Shown here: one piece after another, positions 10,717 through 20,600 of the stretch | How the letters are laid out: each line of letters opens with the position of its first letter | Position numbering within the stretch: position 1 is the stretch's first letter | Notes under the pieces: generated by a model | The model's database searches: none | The model's input: the letters and a program-made list of their open reading frames with translations, nothing else | Told to the model about the DNA's origin: nothing | Source of the DNA: an uncultured Gammaproteobacteria bacterium | GTDB taxonomy: Bacteria; Pseudomonadota; Gammaproteobacteria; Steroidobacterales; XN24 | Length of the DNA stretch: 58,257 nucleotides | Assembly (NCBI GenBank): GCA_947259915.1 | Contig: CAMYOC010000033.1 | Location: 137,523 to 195,779, forward strand | Direction: 5' to 3' | Made by a program: the position numbers and the translations under genes

Positions 10717-11700
10717 CTAGCGCCGGCTCGCCGGCGTGCCATCGAGCGGGATCGTGAACCTGGCGGTCTTGCCCAGGCGCCGCTCCGCCGGAACCTGCAG
10801 CGGCGTGCCGTCGACGGTGATACCGACGCCGTCGACAAAGCCGAGGAACACGCGCAGCGGCGGTTCGCCGGCGATGGTGCGGCGATCACCCTGGCGACCC
10901 AACTGGTAAATCAACCGCCGGCCACGGGGATCCCGGACCTCGACCCAGGAATCGGCGCTGAAAACCAGTTCGACGCGTACAGTGTCGGTCAGCACCGCGG
11001 GCGGCGGCGCTGACTCGACGGCCTCGGCCTGCATGACTTCGATCTCCGCTGCTGTCGTATCGTCGTCGCCGACCACGGGCGTTGGCGGAGCGGGCGCGGG
11101 CTCGACAACGGTCTCCGTCGTCACGCTCCTCTGATCCTCCGTCTGTGTCGGCTCGGGCAAGGGAATCACATCGGGTTTCACAGCCTGCGGCGCCACAGAG
11201 AGCGCTGGCTCGCTCGGGACCGGGACCTGAAGCACGCCCGGACCCTCAGCCGCGATGTCCGGCTCCGGCAGATCGCCATTACTGGAAATCCGCCAGATCA
11301 GCACGCCGAGTGCGACTACGACAAGTGCAGCGATGAACCAGCGCCACGCGCCGCCGCCGCGTCGTGTCGAGGCGTCGGCCAGCTCCGGGGCCGGTGAACC
11401 GGTCGGCGCCGGCAGCTCGGCGGCCACCGCGTCATAGGCGGACAACACGGTATCCGGGCTGAGCCCCATAATCAGCGCGTATTTGCGCAGATGCCCACGC
11501 GCGAAGACGGCTGCGCCCAGCGCATCAAACCGATCCTCTTCCAGCGCCGACACGGTTTCCAGGTCCAGGTTGAGTTCCTGGGCGACCCGTTCACGGGACC
11601 AGCCTCGATTACGGCGGGCTCCGCTCAACAGTTCGCCGGGCAGCGACTGGAATGCCTCGACTTGCTCGGAGAGCCCGGTGGATTCGTCCTTATCCGTCAT
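10717..11700 (-). CDS. rodZ: Cytoskeleton-interacting protein RodZ
   Basis: Bitopic membrane protein that couples MreB filaments to the elongasome. Residues 20-90 form the Xre-like helix-turn-helix (LNLDLETVSALEEDRFDAL). A single membrane span lies at about 119-137. A proline-rich periplasmic linker then leads to a C-terminal DUF4115 beta domain (VELVFSADSWVEVRD to FTIPLDG). The ATG ending at 11700 is preferred over an upstream one because GGGAG precedes it and the HTH begins properly. It then overlaps the end of pilW by 11 bp. Length 327. Confidence 0.93.
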   Translation of the reverse strand: MTDKDESTGLSEQVEAFQSLPGELLSGARRNRGWSRERVAQELNLDLETVSALEEDRFDALGAAVFARGHLRKYALIMGLSPDTVLSAYDAVAAELPAPTGSPAPELADASTRRGGGAWRWFIAALVVVALGVLIWRISSNGDLPEPDIAAEGPGVLQVPVPSEPALSVAPQAVKPDVIPLPEPTQTEDQRSVTTETVVEPAPAPPTPVVGDDDTTAAEIEVMQAEAVESAPPPAVLTDTVRVELVFSADSWVEVRDPRGRRLIYQLGRQGDRRTIAGEPPLRVFLGFVDGVGITVDGTPLQVPAERRLGKTARFTIPLDGTPASRR

Positions 11701-12454
11701 TCGCTCCCGACCGTTGTTGGCGCAACTCCTCGGCGCGCTCCGGGAATTCGATTTCGAGCCGTTTGATAAACGCCGTTGCGGCTGCCGCATCACCCAGTTC
11801 GGACTCTGCGTCGGCGCCGAGGATCAGCGATTCCGCGGTCGCAGGTCCCGCATCCTCAAAACGCTGGATAAACGCCCTCGCCTGCAGCGCTTGTCCTGTC
11901 TCCAGGCTGTGTTCGGCCAGCTGTAATAATGCATCCCGGAAATACGGATCGACCCGCAGCGCCTTGCGCAAATAAACCCCGGTCAGCTCCATATCAGGGA
12001 TCCCGCGAGCACAGGTTGCGGCGTTGACGTATGCCGCCTCAGGCGTCGTATAGACCGGATTCTCCGCCGCCTTGACCAGATACTCGATGCCTTTTCTGCG
12101 CTCGTCCGTACGGCAAAGGAAGCCGCCGTAGGTGTTAAGGATATTGGGATCCTTGGGCGCCAGCTTGACCGCCATGCGATATTGCGCGTCCGCATCCCTG
12201 GTTTCGCCGAGGCGCTCGTAGAGCACCCCGAGATAAGCCCGCACCGAAGGCAGCTTCGGATCCTGCACGACGGCTTTCTCCAGCTTCTCGCGCGCGAGAT
12301 TGAGCTCGTTGCGCTGCAGATACGCCACACCGAGCTGCAGGTTGGCCTTGGCGGCGTCGTCCGGTGAGGTCTCGATCGGGTTGGTCTCGGTACTGATGCA
12401 GCCGCCCAGCACGATGGCAATGACCCCGAACAGGGCGATGTTTTTTACGCTCAT
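11690..12454 (-). CDS. pilW: Type IV pilus biogenesis lipoprotein PilW/PilF
   Basis: TPR outer-membrane lipoprotein that helps secretin assembly and pilus stability. The signal peptide ends in VLGGC with Cys19 as lipidation site. Multiple TPR units follow ([52 protein letters not shown]). Length 254 is usual. Its start overlaps the rlmN stop by 4 bp. The rlmN-pilW-rodZ order is conserved. No other pilus genes occur in this window. Confidence 0.92.
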   Translation of the reverse strand: MSVKNIALFGVIAIVLGGCISTETNPIETSPDDAAKANLQLGVAYLQRNELNLAREKLEKAVVQDPKLPSVRAYLGVLYERLGETRDADAQYRMAVKLAPKDPNILNTYGGFLCRTDERRKGIEYLVKAAENPVYTTPEAAYVNAATCARGIPDMELTGVYLRKALRVDPYFRDALLQLAEHSLETGQALQARAFIQRFEDAGPATAESLILGADAESELGDAAAATAFIKRLEIEFPERAEELRQQRSGANDG

Positions 12455-13557
12455 GATGGGTTCACCGCTATCTGGATCATCTTTTTGCCTAGACGCACCC
12501 GGGTACGATCGTTGACGCGTCCGGCCAGCTGGCCGCAGGCTGCGTCGATATCGTCGCCGCGGGTCTTGCGGATGGTCGCCCGCACGCCAGCCTGCAACAG
12601 CACTTCGCGGAACTTCTCGATGGCTGCCACAGGCGAACGCCGGTAGTGCGTACCGGGAAACGGATTGAACGGGATCAGATTGACCTTGCCGGGGCGTCCG
12701 CGCATCAGCCGCGCCAGATCCCTGGCCTGGGCAGGACTGTCGTTGACGCCATCCAGCATCACGTATTCGAACGTGATGAATCGGCCGTAGACCTCATCGG
12801 CGTAATGCCAGCACGCGTCCAGCAGTTCCTCGATCGGATGCTTGCGGTTGATCGGCACCAGCTGGTTACGCAGGGCATTGTCCGGGGCGTGCAGCGACAC
12901 TGCCAGCGCGACATTGCAATCCTCGCCGAGGCGCTCGAGCATCGGCACAAGCCCGGAGGTGCTCAGGGTCACGCGGCGGCGCGAGAGCCCGAAACCGAAA
13001 TCGTCAGTAAGGATATCCAGCGCCGGAACCACGTTGCGGTAGTTGGCCAGCGGCTCGCCCATGCCCATAAACACCACGTTGGTGACGATCCTATCCCCGT
13101 CCGGGCGATAACCCAGTTCGCGGTTCGCCAGCCAGACCTGGCCGATGATCTCGGCGGTCGAGAGATTGCGATTGAATCCCTGCTGCGCCGTGGAGCAGAA
13201 CGAACAGTCCAGCACGCAACCCACCTGACTCGAGATGCACAAAGTGCCGCGCGCAGTTTCGGGGATGAACACCGTCTCGATGCCCTGAGCGCCATCCATG
13301 CCCAGCATCCACTTGCGGGTATCGTCGCTGGAGCGCTGTTCGACGATGATCTCCGGTACGTGCAGCTCGGCGATATCCGCCAGGCGCGAGCGCAAGGACT
13401 TGGACAGGTCGGTCATCGCCGAGAAGTCATCGACTCCCTGGCGATAGAGCCACTGCATGATCTGTCGCGCGCGGAATGGTTTTTCGCCGAGCTCGGCGAA
13501 AAACGCTTCCATCTGCTGCCGTGGCAGCCCGAACAGATTGGTGCGCGCTTCGGTCAC
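12451..13557 (-). CDS. rlmN: Dual-specificity RNA methyltransferase RlmN
   Basis: Radical-SAM enzyme that makes m2A2503 in 23S rRNA and m2A37 in some tRNAs. The cluster-binding C-x3-C-x3... triad is at Cys114, Cys118 and Cys121 (CVLDCSFC). The C-terminal resolving cysteine lies in [10 protein letters not shown]. Length 368 fits. The gene lies 18 bp after ndk on the same strand and overlaps pilW. Confidence 0.97.
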   Translation of the reverse strand: MTEARTNLFGLPRQQMEAFFAELGEKPFRARQIMQWLYRQGVDDFSAMTDLSKSLRSRLADIAELHVPEIIVEQRSSDDTRKWMLGMDGAQGIETVFIPETARGTLCISSQVGCVLDCSFCSTAQQGFNRNLSTAEIIGQVWLANRELGYRPDGDRIVTNVVFMGMGEPLANYRNVVPALDILTDDFGFGLSRRRVTLSTSGLVPMLERLGEDCNVALAVSLHAPDNALRNQLVPINRKHPIEELLDACWHYADEVYGRFITFEYVMLDGVNDSPAQARDLARLMRGRPGKVNLIPFNPFPGTHYRRSPVAAIEKFREVLLQAGVRATIRKTRGDDIDAACGQLAGRVNDRTRVRLGKKMIQIAVNPS

Positions 13558-13575
13558 GGGATCTCGTCGCCTGTC

Positions 13576-14007
13576 TCAGCGGGTACGGGGGCAGATCTGA
13601 TCGTCGGAAAAGAAAAACGCGATCTCGGTCCGCGCGGTCCCGGCTGCGTCGGATCCGTGCACGACGTTCTCCTCGATGCTGGCAGCGAAGTCCGCACGGA
13701 TGGTCCCGGCAGCGGCTTCGGCCGGATTGGTCGCGCCCATGATCTCACGATGCCGGGCGATGGCATCCTCGCCTTCGAGCACCTGCACCATCACCGGGCC
13801 GGAGGTCATATAGGTGACCAGATCGCTATAGAACGGCCGTTCCCTGTGCACCGCATAAAAGCCGCCGGCCTGGGCCTGGTCCAGATGCATCATACGCGCG
13901 GCGATCACCTGCAGTCCGGCGGCTTCGAAACGCCGATAGATCTCGCCGATGATGTTTTTTTCAACGCCGTCGGGCTTGATGATTGAAAGCGTCCGTTCGA
14001 TAGCCAT
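13576..14007 (-). CDS. ndk: Nucleoside diphosphate kinase
   Basis: Phosphorylates NDPs from ATP through a phosphohistidine. The 143-residue length equals E. coli Ndk. The active-site histidine sits in ENVVHGSDA, and the Kpn-loop/nucleotide motifs [15 protein letters not shown] are present. The ATG at 14005-14007 gives the canonical [15 protein letters not shown] and is preceded by AGGAC; an in-frame upstream ATG is ignored because it lies beyond a terminator hairpin. Confidence 0.97.
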   Translation of the reverse strand: MAIERTLSIIKPDGVEKNIIGEIYRRFEAAGLQVIAARMMHLDQAQAGGFYAVHRERPFYSDLVTYMTSGPVMVQVLEGEDAIARHREIMGATNPAEAAAGTIRADFAASIEENVVHGSDAAGTARTEIAFFFSDDQICPRTR

Positions 14008-14048
14008 GGATAGGTCCTGTATTGCGTGTAAACGTTTGCGTCCCATGC

Positions 14049-14072
14049 AAAAACCCGCCCTGAGGGGGCGGG
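14049..14072 (-). terminator. Intrinsic terminator after iscA
   Basis: On the minus strand a GC stem (CCCGCCC pairing with GGGCGGG, tetra-base loop) is followed by TTTTT. It lies between the iscA stop and the ndk start, so it should end the trmJ-iscS-iscU-iscA transcript and insulate ndk. Confidence 0.85.
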
Positions 14073-14142
14073 TCCCGGCGACAGGACAGGTCAAACAGTT
14101 AAGTGTAAGCCTGCCCCGGCAACCCTGCAATCGGACTGCGGG

Positions 14143-14466
14143 CTAGATGTTGAAACTCTCGCCGCAGCCACACTCTCCCTTGACGTTCGGATTCCTGAAG
14201 CGGAACGCCTCATTGAGGCCCTCTTTGATGAAATCGACCACGGTACCGTCGATATAGGGCAGGCTCTGGCTATCGACGATGATTTTCACCGCCCGATCCT
14301 CAAACACCTGATCGCCGTCGTCCACATCGTCAGCGTAATTGACCACGTAGGCGAAGCCCGAACAGCCGGTCTTTTTCACCCCGAGCCGCAGGCCGAGACC
14401 GTGACCGCGCCGGTCAAGGTAGTCCCGTACGCGCTGCGCCGCCGATTCCGTCAATGTTATCGCCAT
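14143..14466 (-). CDS. iscA: Iron-sulfur cluster assembly protein IscA
   Basis: A-type Fe-S carrier of 107 residues. The three conserved cysteines are present ([10 protein letters not shown] and the terminal GECGCGESF). The sequence tracks E. coli IscA throughout ([33 protein letters not shown]), which distinguishes it from ErpA. It is the last gene of the iron-sulfur operon, 8 bp after the degenerate iscU-like gene, and is followed by an intrinsic terminator. Confidence 0.93.
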   Translation of the reverse strand: MAITLTESAAQRVRDYLDRRGHGLGLRLGVKKTGCSGFAYVVNYADDVDDGDQVFEDRAVKIIVDSQSLPYIDGTVVDFIKEGLNEAFRFRNPNVKGECGCGESFNI

Positions 14467-14474
14467 AGGTCCTC

Positions 14475-14846
14475 TCAGATTCTCAGAGCCTTGCTGGTGG
14501 CATCGCGCAACGCATCCTCCACCACCAGCAGCACACCCAGCTTATATTCGGGCAATTCCAGCACGTCCGCCAGAGCATGGGGATCCAGCCAGCCTTGCTC
14601 TTCAAGATCACGTCCCTCCGCCTGTTCGGCGACCCAGGACGCAGCCGCAATCGTATGCGGGCAACCATAAGCACGGAAGCGCGCCCGCTCTACGCGCCCG
14701 TCGCGCAAGCGGAAATCGAATTCCACCCGGGTCCCATGAGCCTTCTCTCCGGCCATACCGGTGACCACGTCACCCAGCAGACGCCCGGCATTGCCCGGCT
14801 TTTCAAAGCGTTCGCGCACCAGCGCGCTGTAACTCAGGTCTTCCAT
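14475..14846 (-). CDS. IscU-like scaffold lacking two of three cluster cysteines
   Basis: A 123-residue IscU/NifU-N fold protein in the operon slot of iscU. Family anchors are visible: [11 protein letters not shown] (for DHYENPRNVG), [17 protein letters not shown] (for ARFKTYGCGSAIASSS), and [18 protein letters not shown] (for LELPPVKIHCSILAEDAI). In canonical IscU, Cys37, Asp39, Cys63, His105 and Cys106 matter for cluster building. Here only Cys62 remains; the first position is His37, Asp39 is replaced by Thr, and the His-Cys pair is Gly-Val. The start is set at the ATG ending 14846 by alignment and an AGGGAT Shine-Dalgarno. It cannot be assumed to assemble clusters in the usual way. Confidence 0.85.
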   Translation of the reverse strand: MEDLSYSALVRERFEKPGNAGRLLGDVVTGMAGEKAHGTRVEFDFRLRDGRVERARFRAYGCPHTIAAASWVAEQAEGRDLEEQGWLDPHALADVLELPEYKLGVLLVVEDALRDATSKALRI

Positions 14847-14872
14847 CGATCCCTGCCCTCGATTCGATTGCT

Positions 14873-16072
14873 CTAGACCGCCCAGTCCCGGGCCGCGTCG
14901 GCTGTGGCCTCCGGCGCCAGACCACGTAACCGGTTGACCTCCCGGGTCACGATCTCCACACATTGATCCACATCGGCCTCGGTCGAATAGCGGCCGAGGC
15001 TGAAGCGGATCGAACTCTGCGCCAGCTGGTCGTCCCGACCCAGGGCCCGCAGCACGTAGGACGCCTCACGGCTGGCCGAGGTACAGGCGGAACCGCTGGA
15101 TACGGCCAGTTCCCTGAGCGCGAACAGCAGGCTCTCACCCTCCACGCCCTCGAAACTGACGTTGAGCAAACCGGCCGCGCGCCGCTCCGGGCAGCCATTA
15201 AGCCACACCCCGCCAAGACCGCGGATGCCGTCCCAGAGCCGGTGGCGCAAGCCCGTCAGCCGCCGGGATTCGGTGTCCATCTCCTGTTGCGCGATGGCGA
15301 AGGCCTCGCCCATACCCACCACCTGGTGGGTGGCCAGGGTTCCGGACCGCATACCCCATTCATGACCACCGCCATGGATCAATGGTTCCAGGCGGTTGCC
15401 GACCTGACCGCGGACGTAGAGTGCGCCAACCCCCTTGGGCCCGTAGATCTTGTGCGCTGACACCGACATCAGGTCCACGCACATGGCGTCCACGTCCAGC
15501 GGCAATTTGCCCGCGCTTTGTGCCGCATCCACGTGAAACAGCACGTGACGCTCCCGGCACAGGCGGCCGATATCCTCGATGTCAGCAGTCACACCGATTT
15601 CGTTGTTCACATGCATGATCGAGACCAGCAGCGTGTCGTCGCGGATGGCCTCAGCCACCAGCTCGGCGGTGATCACACCATCGCTACCCGGCACCAGATA
15701 CGTGACCTCGAAGCCCTCTTGTTCCAGCTGCTTGCAGGTATCGAGGACGGCCTTGTGCTCGGTACGGCTGGTCACGATATGCCGACCCCTGGCGCTGTGG
15801 CGATGGGCCGCGCCCTTGAGTGCCAGATTGTCAGACTCGGTCGCGCCGGAGGTCCATACGATTTCGGTCGGCGAGGCATTGAGCAGCTCGGCCACCTGGC
15901 GCCGCGCCGTCTCCACCCGCCCGCGCGCGTCGCGGCCGGGCTGATGCGAAGACGAGGCCGGATTGGCGAATACGCCCTCGCGGGTCATACATTCGCACAT
16001 GACTCTCGCCACCCGGTCGTCCACCGGGGTGGTGGCCGCATAATCCATGTAAATAGGGTTCTTGGTCGACAT
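14873..16072 (-). CDS. iscS: Cysteine desulfurase IscS
   Basis: PLP enzyme that takes sulfur from cysteine for Fe-S clusters and tRNA thiolation. The PLP lysine is Lys208 ([10 protein letters not shown]) and the persulfide cysteine Cys330 ([10 protein letters not shown]), both within two residues of E. coli numbering. The 399-residue protein matches IscS up to the last helix. The C-terminal SPLWE segment, used by E. coli IscS to bind IscU, is missing; the chain ends [18 protein letters not shown]. It lies 6 bp after trmJ. No iscR, hscA, hscB or fdx accompanies it. Confidence 0.94.
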   Translation of the reverse strand: MSTKNPIYMDYAATTPVDDRVARVMCECMTREGVFANPASSSHQPGRDARGRVETARRQVAELLNASPTEIVWTSGATESDNLALKGAAHRHSARGRHIVTSRTEHKAVLDTCKQLEQEGFEVTYLVPGSDGVITAELVAEAIRDDTLLVSIMHVNNEIGVTADIEDIGRLCRERHVLFHVDAAQSAGKLPLDVDAMCVDLMSVSAHKIYGPKGVGALYVRGQVGNRLEPLIHGGGHEWGMRSGTLATHQVVGMGEAFAIAQQEMDTESRRLTGLRHRLWDGIRGLGGVWLNGCPERRAAGLLNVSFEGVEGESLLFALRELAVSSGSACTSASREASYVLRALGRDDQLAQSSIRFSLGRYSTEADVDQCVEIVTREVNRLRGLAPEATADAARDWAV

Positions 16073-16078
16073 CGTTAT

Positions 16079-16825
16079 TTAGTCCTGCTCGCGTCCCGAG
16101 CCGTCGGATCGTGCCGATCCCGGCGCGAGGGCGCTCAATATGCCCCTCATGATAGCGATTTCGTTGTCATCAAGCTCGGCACGGTTGAACAGACGACGCA
16201 GGCGCAGCATCAGCTGGCGCGGGTTCTGCGGGTTCAGGAAGCCCACCCGGGTCAGTGCCCGCTGCAGATGCTCGAAGAACAGCTCGAGCTCCTCGGCCCG
16301 CGCGAGGGGTGCCTCGCGGCCGACCGGCAGCCCGGCTTCGCCACCTGCCGCCACCCGGATCTCGTAGGCGATCACCTGTACCGCCATGGCCAGATTGAGC
16401 GAGCTGTACTCGGGATTGGCCGGAATCTGCACCAGCAGATTGCAGCGCTGCAGCTCTTCGTTGGTCAGTCCCGACTGCTCGCGGCCGAACACCAGCGCGA
16501 CCTCGCCACGCGATGCTGCCTCAATCACGCGGCGCCCGCACTCCCTGGGGGCGATCAATGGCCAGGGCAAGGCCCGTTGGCGGGCGCTGGCACCGATCAC
16601 CAGCCCACACCCGTCCAGTGCCTCGGGGAGCGTGGCGCAGACCCGGGCCCGGGCCAGCAGATCGGCCGCTCCGGAGGCCCTGGCGCTGGCTTCGGCGCTG
16701 GGATAATGACGCGGCTTGACCAGCGCCAGCTGCGTCAGACCCATGGTCTTCATGGCCCGGGCCGCAGCACCGATATTGCCAGGGTGCGAGGTTTCCACCA
16801 GCACGACCCGAACCGGGAGATTCAT
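16079..16825 (-). CDS. trmJ: tRNA (cytidine/uridine-2'-O-)-methyltransferase TrmJ
   Basis: SPOUT methyltransferase for Nm32 in tRNA. The N-terminal VRVVLVETSHPGNIGAAARAMKTMGL, the middle VFGREQSGLTNEEL and the knot loop PANPEYSSLNLAMAVQVIAYE are diagnostic. Length 248. In E. coli trmJ lies just upstream of iscR-iscS; here it is joined directly to iscS with a 6-bp gap and iscR is absent. A TAGAAT box at 16868-16873 on the minus strand, 43 nt upstream, is a possible -10 element with no clear -35. Confidence 0.94.
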   Translation of the reverse strand: MNLPVRVVLVETSHPGNIGAAARAMKTMGLTQLALVKPRHYPSAEASARASGAADLLARARVCATLPEALDGCGLVIGASARQRALPWPLIAPRECGRRVIEAASRGEVALVFGREQSGLTNEELQRCNLLVQIPANPEYSSLNLAMAVQVIAYEIRVAAGGEAGLPVGREAPLARAEELELFFEHLQRALTRVGFLNPQNPRQLMLRLRRLFNRAELDDNEIAIMRGILSALAPGSARSDGSGREQD

Positions 16826-16939
16826 GCGCCTGCTCCGTGTCTACAACGCGCCATCCGCAGGTCTGCTATTCTACGCGCCCGCCGTCGGGCGAGGACACGC
16901 AGACCGGCGTCAAAAACAGAGACTGTCCCAGGCGATCCC

Positions 16940-17740
16940 ATGAATCCTCTCCTCAACATTGGCGTCCGCGCCGCTCGCCGGGCAGGCGACATCATCATCC
17001 GCAATATCAACCGGCTGGACAGCATCCGGGTCTCCACCAAGGGTCGCAACGATTTCGTTACTGAAGTCGACCGCATGGCCGAGCGCGAGATCATCAGCAC
17101 CATCCAGCGCAGTCACCCGGACCATGCGTTCCTCGCCGAAGAGAGCGGCGCCAGCGGCGAGTCCGATACACGGTGGATTATCGATCCCCTCGACGGCACG
17201 ACCAATTTCCTCCACGGCTTCCCGGTGTTCGCGGTGTCGCTGGCGGCCGAGGTGAAGGGCCGGCTGGAACATGCGGTGGTCTACGATCCGATGCGCCAGG
17301 AGCTGTTCACCGCCAGTCGCGGCGTCGGCGCCCAGCTGGACGGCCGCCGCATCCGCGTCACCGACCAACCCAACCTGGAACAGTCGCTGATCGGCACAGG
17401 CTTCCCGTTCCGCGGCAAGGAAGAGCGGCTCGACGAGTATCTGCCGATGTTCCGCGCCGTCATGGCCAGCACCGCCGGCGTGCGCCGCCCCGGAGCTGCT
17501 TCGCTCGACCTGGCCTATGTGGCCGCCGGTCGCCTCGACGGATTCTGGGAATTCGGTCTGCAGCCCTGGGACATGGCCGCCGGTGTGCTGCTGATCCAGG
17601 AGGCCGGAGGCATCGTCTCTGACCTCGAGGGCGGCGACCGCTGGATGACCCGCGGCGACATCCTCACCGCCAACGTCAAGCTGCATCGCGCCCTGGGTCA
17701 GCTGCTGCAGCCCCACCTGCAGGCAGTCGGAACCGCCTGA
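16940..17740 (+). CDS. suhB: Inositol-1-monophosphatase family protein SuhB
   Basis: Mg/Li-sensitive phosphatase fold; in E. coli SuhB also joins the rRNA antitermination complex. The 266-residue length matches. Metal-binding motifs are clear: EESG (about residue 67) and WIIDPLDGTTNF (about 82-93), with a third site in WDMAAGVLLIQEAGG. The start is fixed by the conserved MNPLLNIGVRAARRAGDII; an open frame extends far upstream antisense to iscS and trmJ but is not coding. Divergent from trmJ. Confidence 0.95.
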   Translation: MNPLLNIGVRAARRAGDIIIRNINRLDSIRVSTKGRNDFVTEVDRMAEREIISTIQRSHPDHAFLAEESGASGESDTRWIIDPLDGTTNFLHGFPVFAVSLAAEVKGRLEHAVVYDPMRQELFTASRGVGAQLDGRRIRVTDQPNLEQSLIGTGFPFRGKEERLDEYLPMFRAVMASTAGVRRPGAASLDLAYVAAGRLDGFWEFGLQPWDMAAGVLLIQEAGGIVSDLEGGDRWMTRGDILTANVKLHRALGQLLQPHLQAVGTA

Positions 17741-17745
17741 TAGCA

Positions 17746-17763
17746 GGGCGCGCCAGCGCGCCC
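17746..17763. terminator. Palindrome between convergent suhB and secF
   Basis: GGGCGCGC and GCGCGCCC are perfect inverted copies around a CA centre, located in the 40-bp gap between the suhB and secF stop codons. No T-tract follows on either strand, so a terminator role is only suggested by position. Confidence 0.45.
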
Positions 17764-17780
17764 CATCCCGACGACGATCT

Positions 17781-18716
17781 TCAGGGCAGCTGGTCCAGCT
17801 CTCTGGTGTCCTTCTCCGGCGGCAGTAAATCCGCGGCGGAAAGGTCGAGGGCCAGGGCCGTCGGGCTGGCGATGTAGATCGACGAATAAGTACCGATCAC
17901 GACACCGACGATCAGCGCCACTGCAAAGCCGTAGATCGCTTCGCCACCAAGGAAAAACAGCGCGAACAACACCAGCAGCGTCGTGCCGCTGGTGGTCAGG
18001 GTCCGGGCCAGCATCTGATTTATCGACAGATTTATCACATCCAGGGTCGCCGTCTTGCGGATACGCAGGAGATTCTCGCGGATGCGGTCAAATACCACGA
18101 TGGTGTCATTCAGCGAGTAGCCGATCACGGCCAGCACCGCGGCCAGCACCGAAAGGTCGAAAGCCAGGAACGTCGCCGAGAAGAAACCCAGCGTAATGAT
18201 CACGTCGTGGATCAGCGCCGCGACCGCGCCGACCGCGAACTTCCACTGGAAGCGGAAGGCGACGTAGGCCAGGATCATCAGCAGCGCAAACAGGGTCGCC
18301 AGACCGCCCGCCTCGGCCAGTTCCTCGCCGACCTGCGGACCGACGAACTCGACGCGGCGCAGGTCCACCGAGGGATCGATGGTCCCCAGCACCGTCAGCA
18401 CCCGGTCCCGGACTTCTGATCCCTGCCGGCTCTCGCCGGCCTCGAGCTGGATCACCACGTCGCGGGAGCTGCCAAAGTTCTGCACGGTGGCATCAGCAAA
18501 ACCGTCGGCGCCCAGACCGGCGCGGATGGCACCGAGATCAGGCGCTTCGGGGAACCCGGCCTCGATCACCACGCCGCCCTTGAACTCGATACCAAAATTC
18601 AGACCGCGTGTGGCCAGCAGCACCAGCGACGCGACGATCAGGAAAGCCGAGATCGCCATCGTCAGACGGCGCTTGCTCATGAAATCGAGATGGGTGGTCC
18701 TGCTCAGGAATTCCAT
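17781..18716 (-). CDS. secF: Protein translocase subunit SecF
   Basis: Six-span RND-type membrane protein that, with SecD and YajC, uses proton motive force to aid export through SecYEG. Visible features are the first span after MSKRRLTM, the periplasmic P1 domain (FKGGVVIEAGFPEAPD), and the signature GYSLNDTIVVFDRIREN between spans. Length 311. The gene lies 12 bp after secD in the usual yajC-secD-secF order. Confidence 0.97.
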   Translation of the reverse strand: MEFLSRTTHLDFMSKRRLTMAISAFLIVASLVLLATRGLNFGIEFKGGVVIEAGFPEAPDLGAIRAGLGADGFADATVQNFGSSRDVVIQLEAGESRQGSEVRDRVLTVLGTIDPSVDLRRVEFVGPQVGEELAEAGGLATLFALLMILAYVAFRFQWKFAVGAVAALIHDVIITLGFFSATFLAFDLSVLAAVLAVIGYSLNDTIVVFDRIRENLLRIRKTATLDVINLSINQMLARTLTTSGTTLLVLFALFFLGGEAIYGFAVALIVGVVIGTYSSIYIASPTALALDLSAADLLPPEKDTRELDQLP

Positions 18717-18728
18717 GTACGAGCTCCG

Positions 18729-20585
18729 TCAGATAGCCAGGCGCGCAACGCGGCGGCCACCGTAGATGAGATTGATCAGGGCCCGGGTGCCGACGATGGC
18801 AGTGAACATCGAGGTCATGATGCCCAGCGACAAGGTCACCGCGAATCCGCGGATCGGGCCGGTGCCAAACACGAACAACACGAGTGCCGCGATCAGCGTG
18901 GTCACGTTGGCGTCGGCGATAGACGAGAACGCCTTCTCGTAGCCGGCCTGGATACTGGCCTGCGGCGAATTCCCGAGTTTGAGCTCCTCGCGGATGCGCT
19001 CAAAGATCAGCACATTGGCATCCACCGCCATACCCGTGGTCAACACGATACCGGCGATACCCGGCAGGGTCAGACTGGCCTGCAACATGGACAACAGCGC
19101 GATGATCAGCACCAGATTGCTGAGTAGCGCCAGATCCGCGACCAAACCGAACACGCGGTAGTAGACGCCCATAAACAGCACCACGAGCAGGAAGCCCACG
19201 ACCACGGCCATCATGCCCTTGTCGATGTTCTCCTGGCCCAGGCTGGGACCGATAGTCCGCTCTTCGACCTTGAAAATCGGTGCCGCCAGTGCGCCGGCGC
19301 GCAGCAGCAGCGCCAGGTCCCGGGCTTCGATCGGGTCGAGACCGGTGATCATAAAGCTCGAGCTGAACACGCCGCGGATGGTGGCGACGCTGATCACTTC
19401 TTCTTCCGTCCGCACTACGTCGACCTGTTCGCCGTCGCGGTCAACGGTCTCGCGCTTTTGTTCGATAAACACCACCGCCATACCCTTGTTCAGGTTCGCG
19501 CGGGTGGTCTCGCCCATCTTGCGGGCGCCCTTGGCATCCAGATCGACAAACACGGCTGACTGGCCCTCGGAGAAGCCGGCGGAGGCATCCGTGAGCTGGT
19601 CACCGGTGACGATCACCTCGCGTTTGAGCAACACCGGGCTGCCGTCGCGACGCTGGTAGAGCTTGCTGCCCAGCGGGGCGCGGCCGCGGCGCTCGGCTTC
19701 GAACGCATTGTTGTTCTCATCGACCAGGCGAAATTCCAGCGTTGCGGTGGCACCGAGCACGCGCTCGGCCTGAGCCGGATCCTGTACGCCGGGCAGCTGC
19801 ACGACGATACGATCCACGCCCTGCCGCTGCACCACCGGCTCGGCCACACCGAGCTCGTTGACCCGGTTGCGCAAAGTCACCGTGTTCTGTTGGATGGCAA
19901 AATCCTGACGCTGACGGATCTGCTCGTCGCTCAACCGCACCCGCAGTTCGTAATCGTCGCCGCTCTCCGCACTTCTGATGGACAGCAGCGCATCCGCCTC
20001 GCGGATTACCTCCTCGGCGGCGTCCCGATCGTCCGCGCTGCGCAGAGCGACCACCACCGAGCGGCCCTCCTTACGCACCGAGGAATAGCGGATGCGCTCT
20101 TCGCGCAGCAGACCGCGGAAGTCCGACTCGTAGCGCTCCAGCGCCTGGGAGATCGCGGCCTCCATGTCCACTTCATACAGGAAGTAGACGCCGCCGCGCA
20201 GATCCAGACCCAGACTCATGGGCTGCAGACCGAGATTGCGCAAAAACTCCGGGGTCCGTGGCGCCAGCGTCAGGGCCACCACATAGGCACCACCCAGATC
20301 GTCGCGCAGCAGATCGACTGCCCGCAGCTGATCTTCTACCTGGGAGAAGCGCACCATGACCCGGCCTTCCTCGAGATAGGCCGCTTCATGGGGGATGCCG
20401 GCCAGCTGCAGCACACCCTCTGCCCGGTCAACAGCAATATCATCCAGTGGCTGCGTCGTCTCCAGCGAGATCTGCAGCGCAGGATCATCACCAAATACGT
20501 TGGGCAACGCGTAGATCAGGCCGCCGACAATGACGACGACGACGAGAACGTTCTTCCAGGTGGGGAAGCGATTCAGGGCACTCAC
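18729..20585 (-). CDS. secD: Protein translocase subunit SecD
   Basis: Partner of SecF, 618 residues with six spans and a large periplasmic P1 region. It begins MSALNRFPTWKNVLV with an N-terminal span, contains GLDLRGGVYFLYEVD, and ends with the RND core including GMAVDANVLIFERIREEL, whose Asp is the proton-relay residue of the family. It lies 15 bp after yajC. Confidence 0.97.
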   Translation of the reverse strand: MSALNRFPTWKNVLVVVVIVGGLIYALPNVFGDDPALQISLETTQPLDDIAVDRAEGVLQLAGIPHEAAYLEEGRVMVRFSQVEDQLRAVDLLRDDLGGAYVVALTLAPRTPEFLRNLGLQPMSLGLDLRGGVYFLYEVDMEAAISQALERYESDFRGLLREERIRYSSVRKEGRSVVVALRSADDRDAAEEVIREADALLSIRSAESGDDYELRVRLSDEQIRQRQDFAIQQNTVTLRNRVNELGVAEPVVQRQGVDRIVVQLPGVQDPAQAERVLGATATLEFRLVDENNNAFEAERRGRAPLGSKLYQRRDGSPVLLKREVIVTGDQLTDASAGFSEGQSAVFVDLDAKGARKMGETTRANLNKGMAVVFIEQKRETVDRDGEQVDVVRTEEEVISVATIRGVFSSSFMITGLDPIEARDLALLLRAGALAAPIFKVEERTIGPSLGQENIDKGMMAVVVGFLLVVLFMGVYYRVFGLVADLALLSNLVLIIALLSMLQASLTLPGIAGIVLTTGMAVDANVLIFERIREELKLGNSPQASIQAGYEKAFSSIADANVTTLIAALVLFVFGTGPIRGFAVTLSLGIMTSMFTAIVGTRALINLIYGGRRVARLAI

Positions 20586-20600
20586 AGTGGGACGTCTCCG

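Noticed and set aside
15518..16939. Long plus-strand open frame antisense to iscS and trmJ, continuous with suhB
   Set aside because: It is the complement of well-supported genes, is Arg/His/Gln-rich without family motifs, and SuhB clearly begins at 16940. High GC explains the lack of stops.
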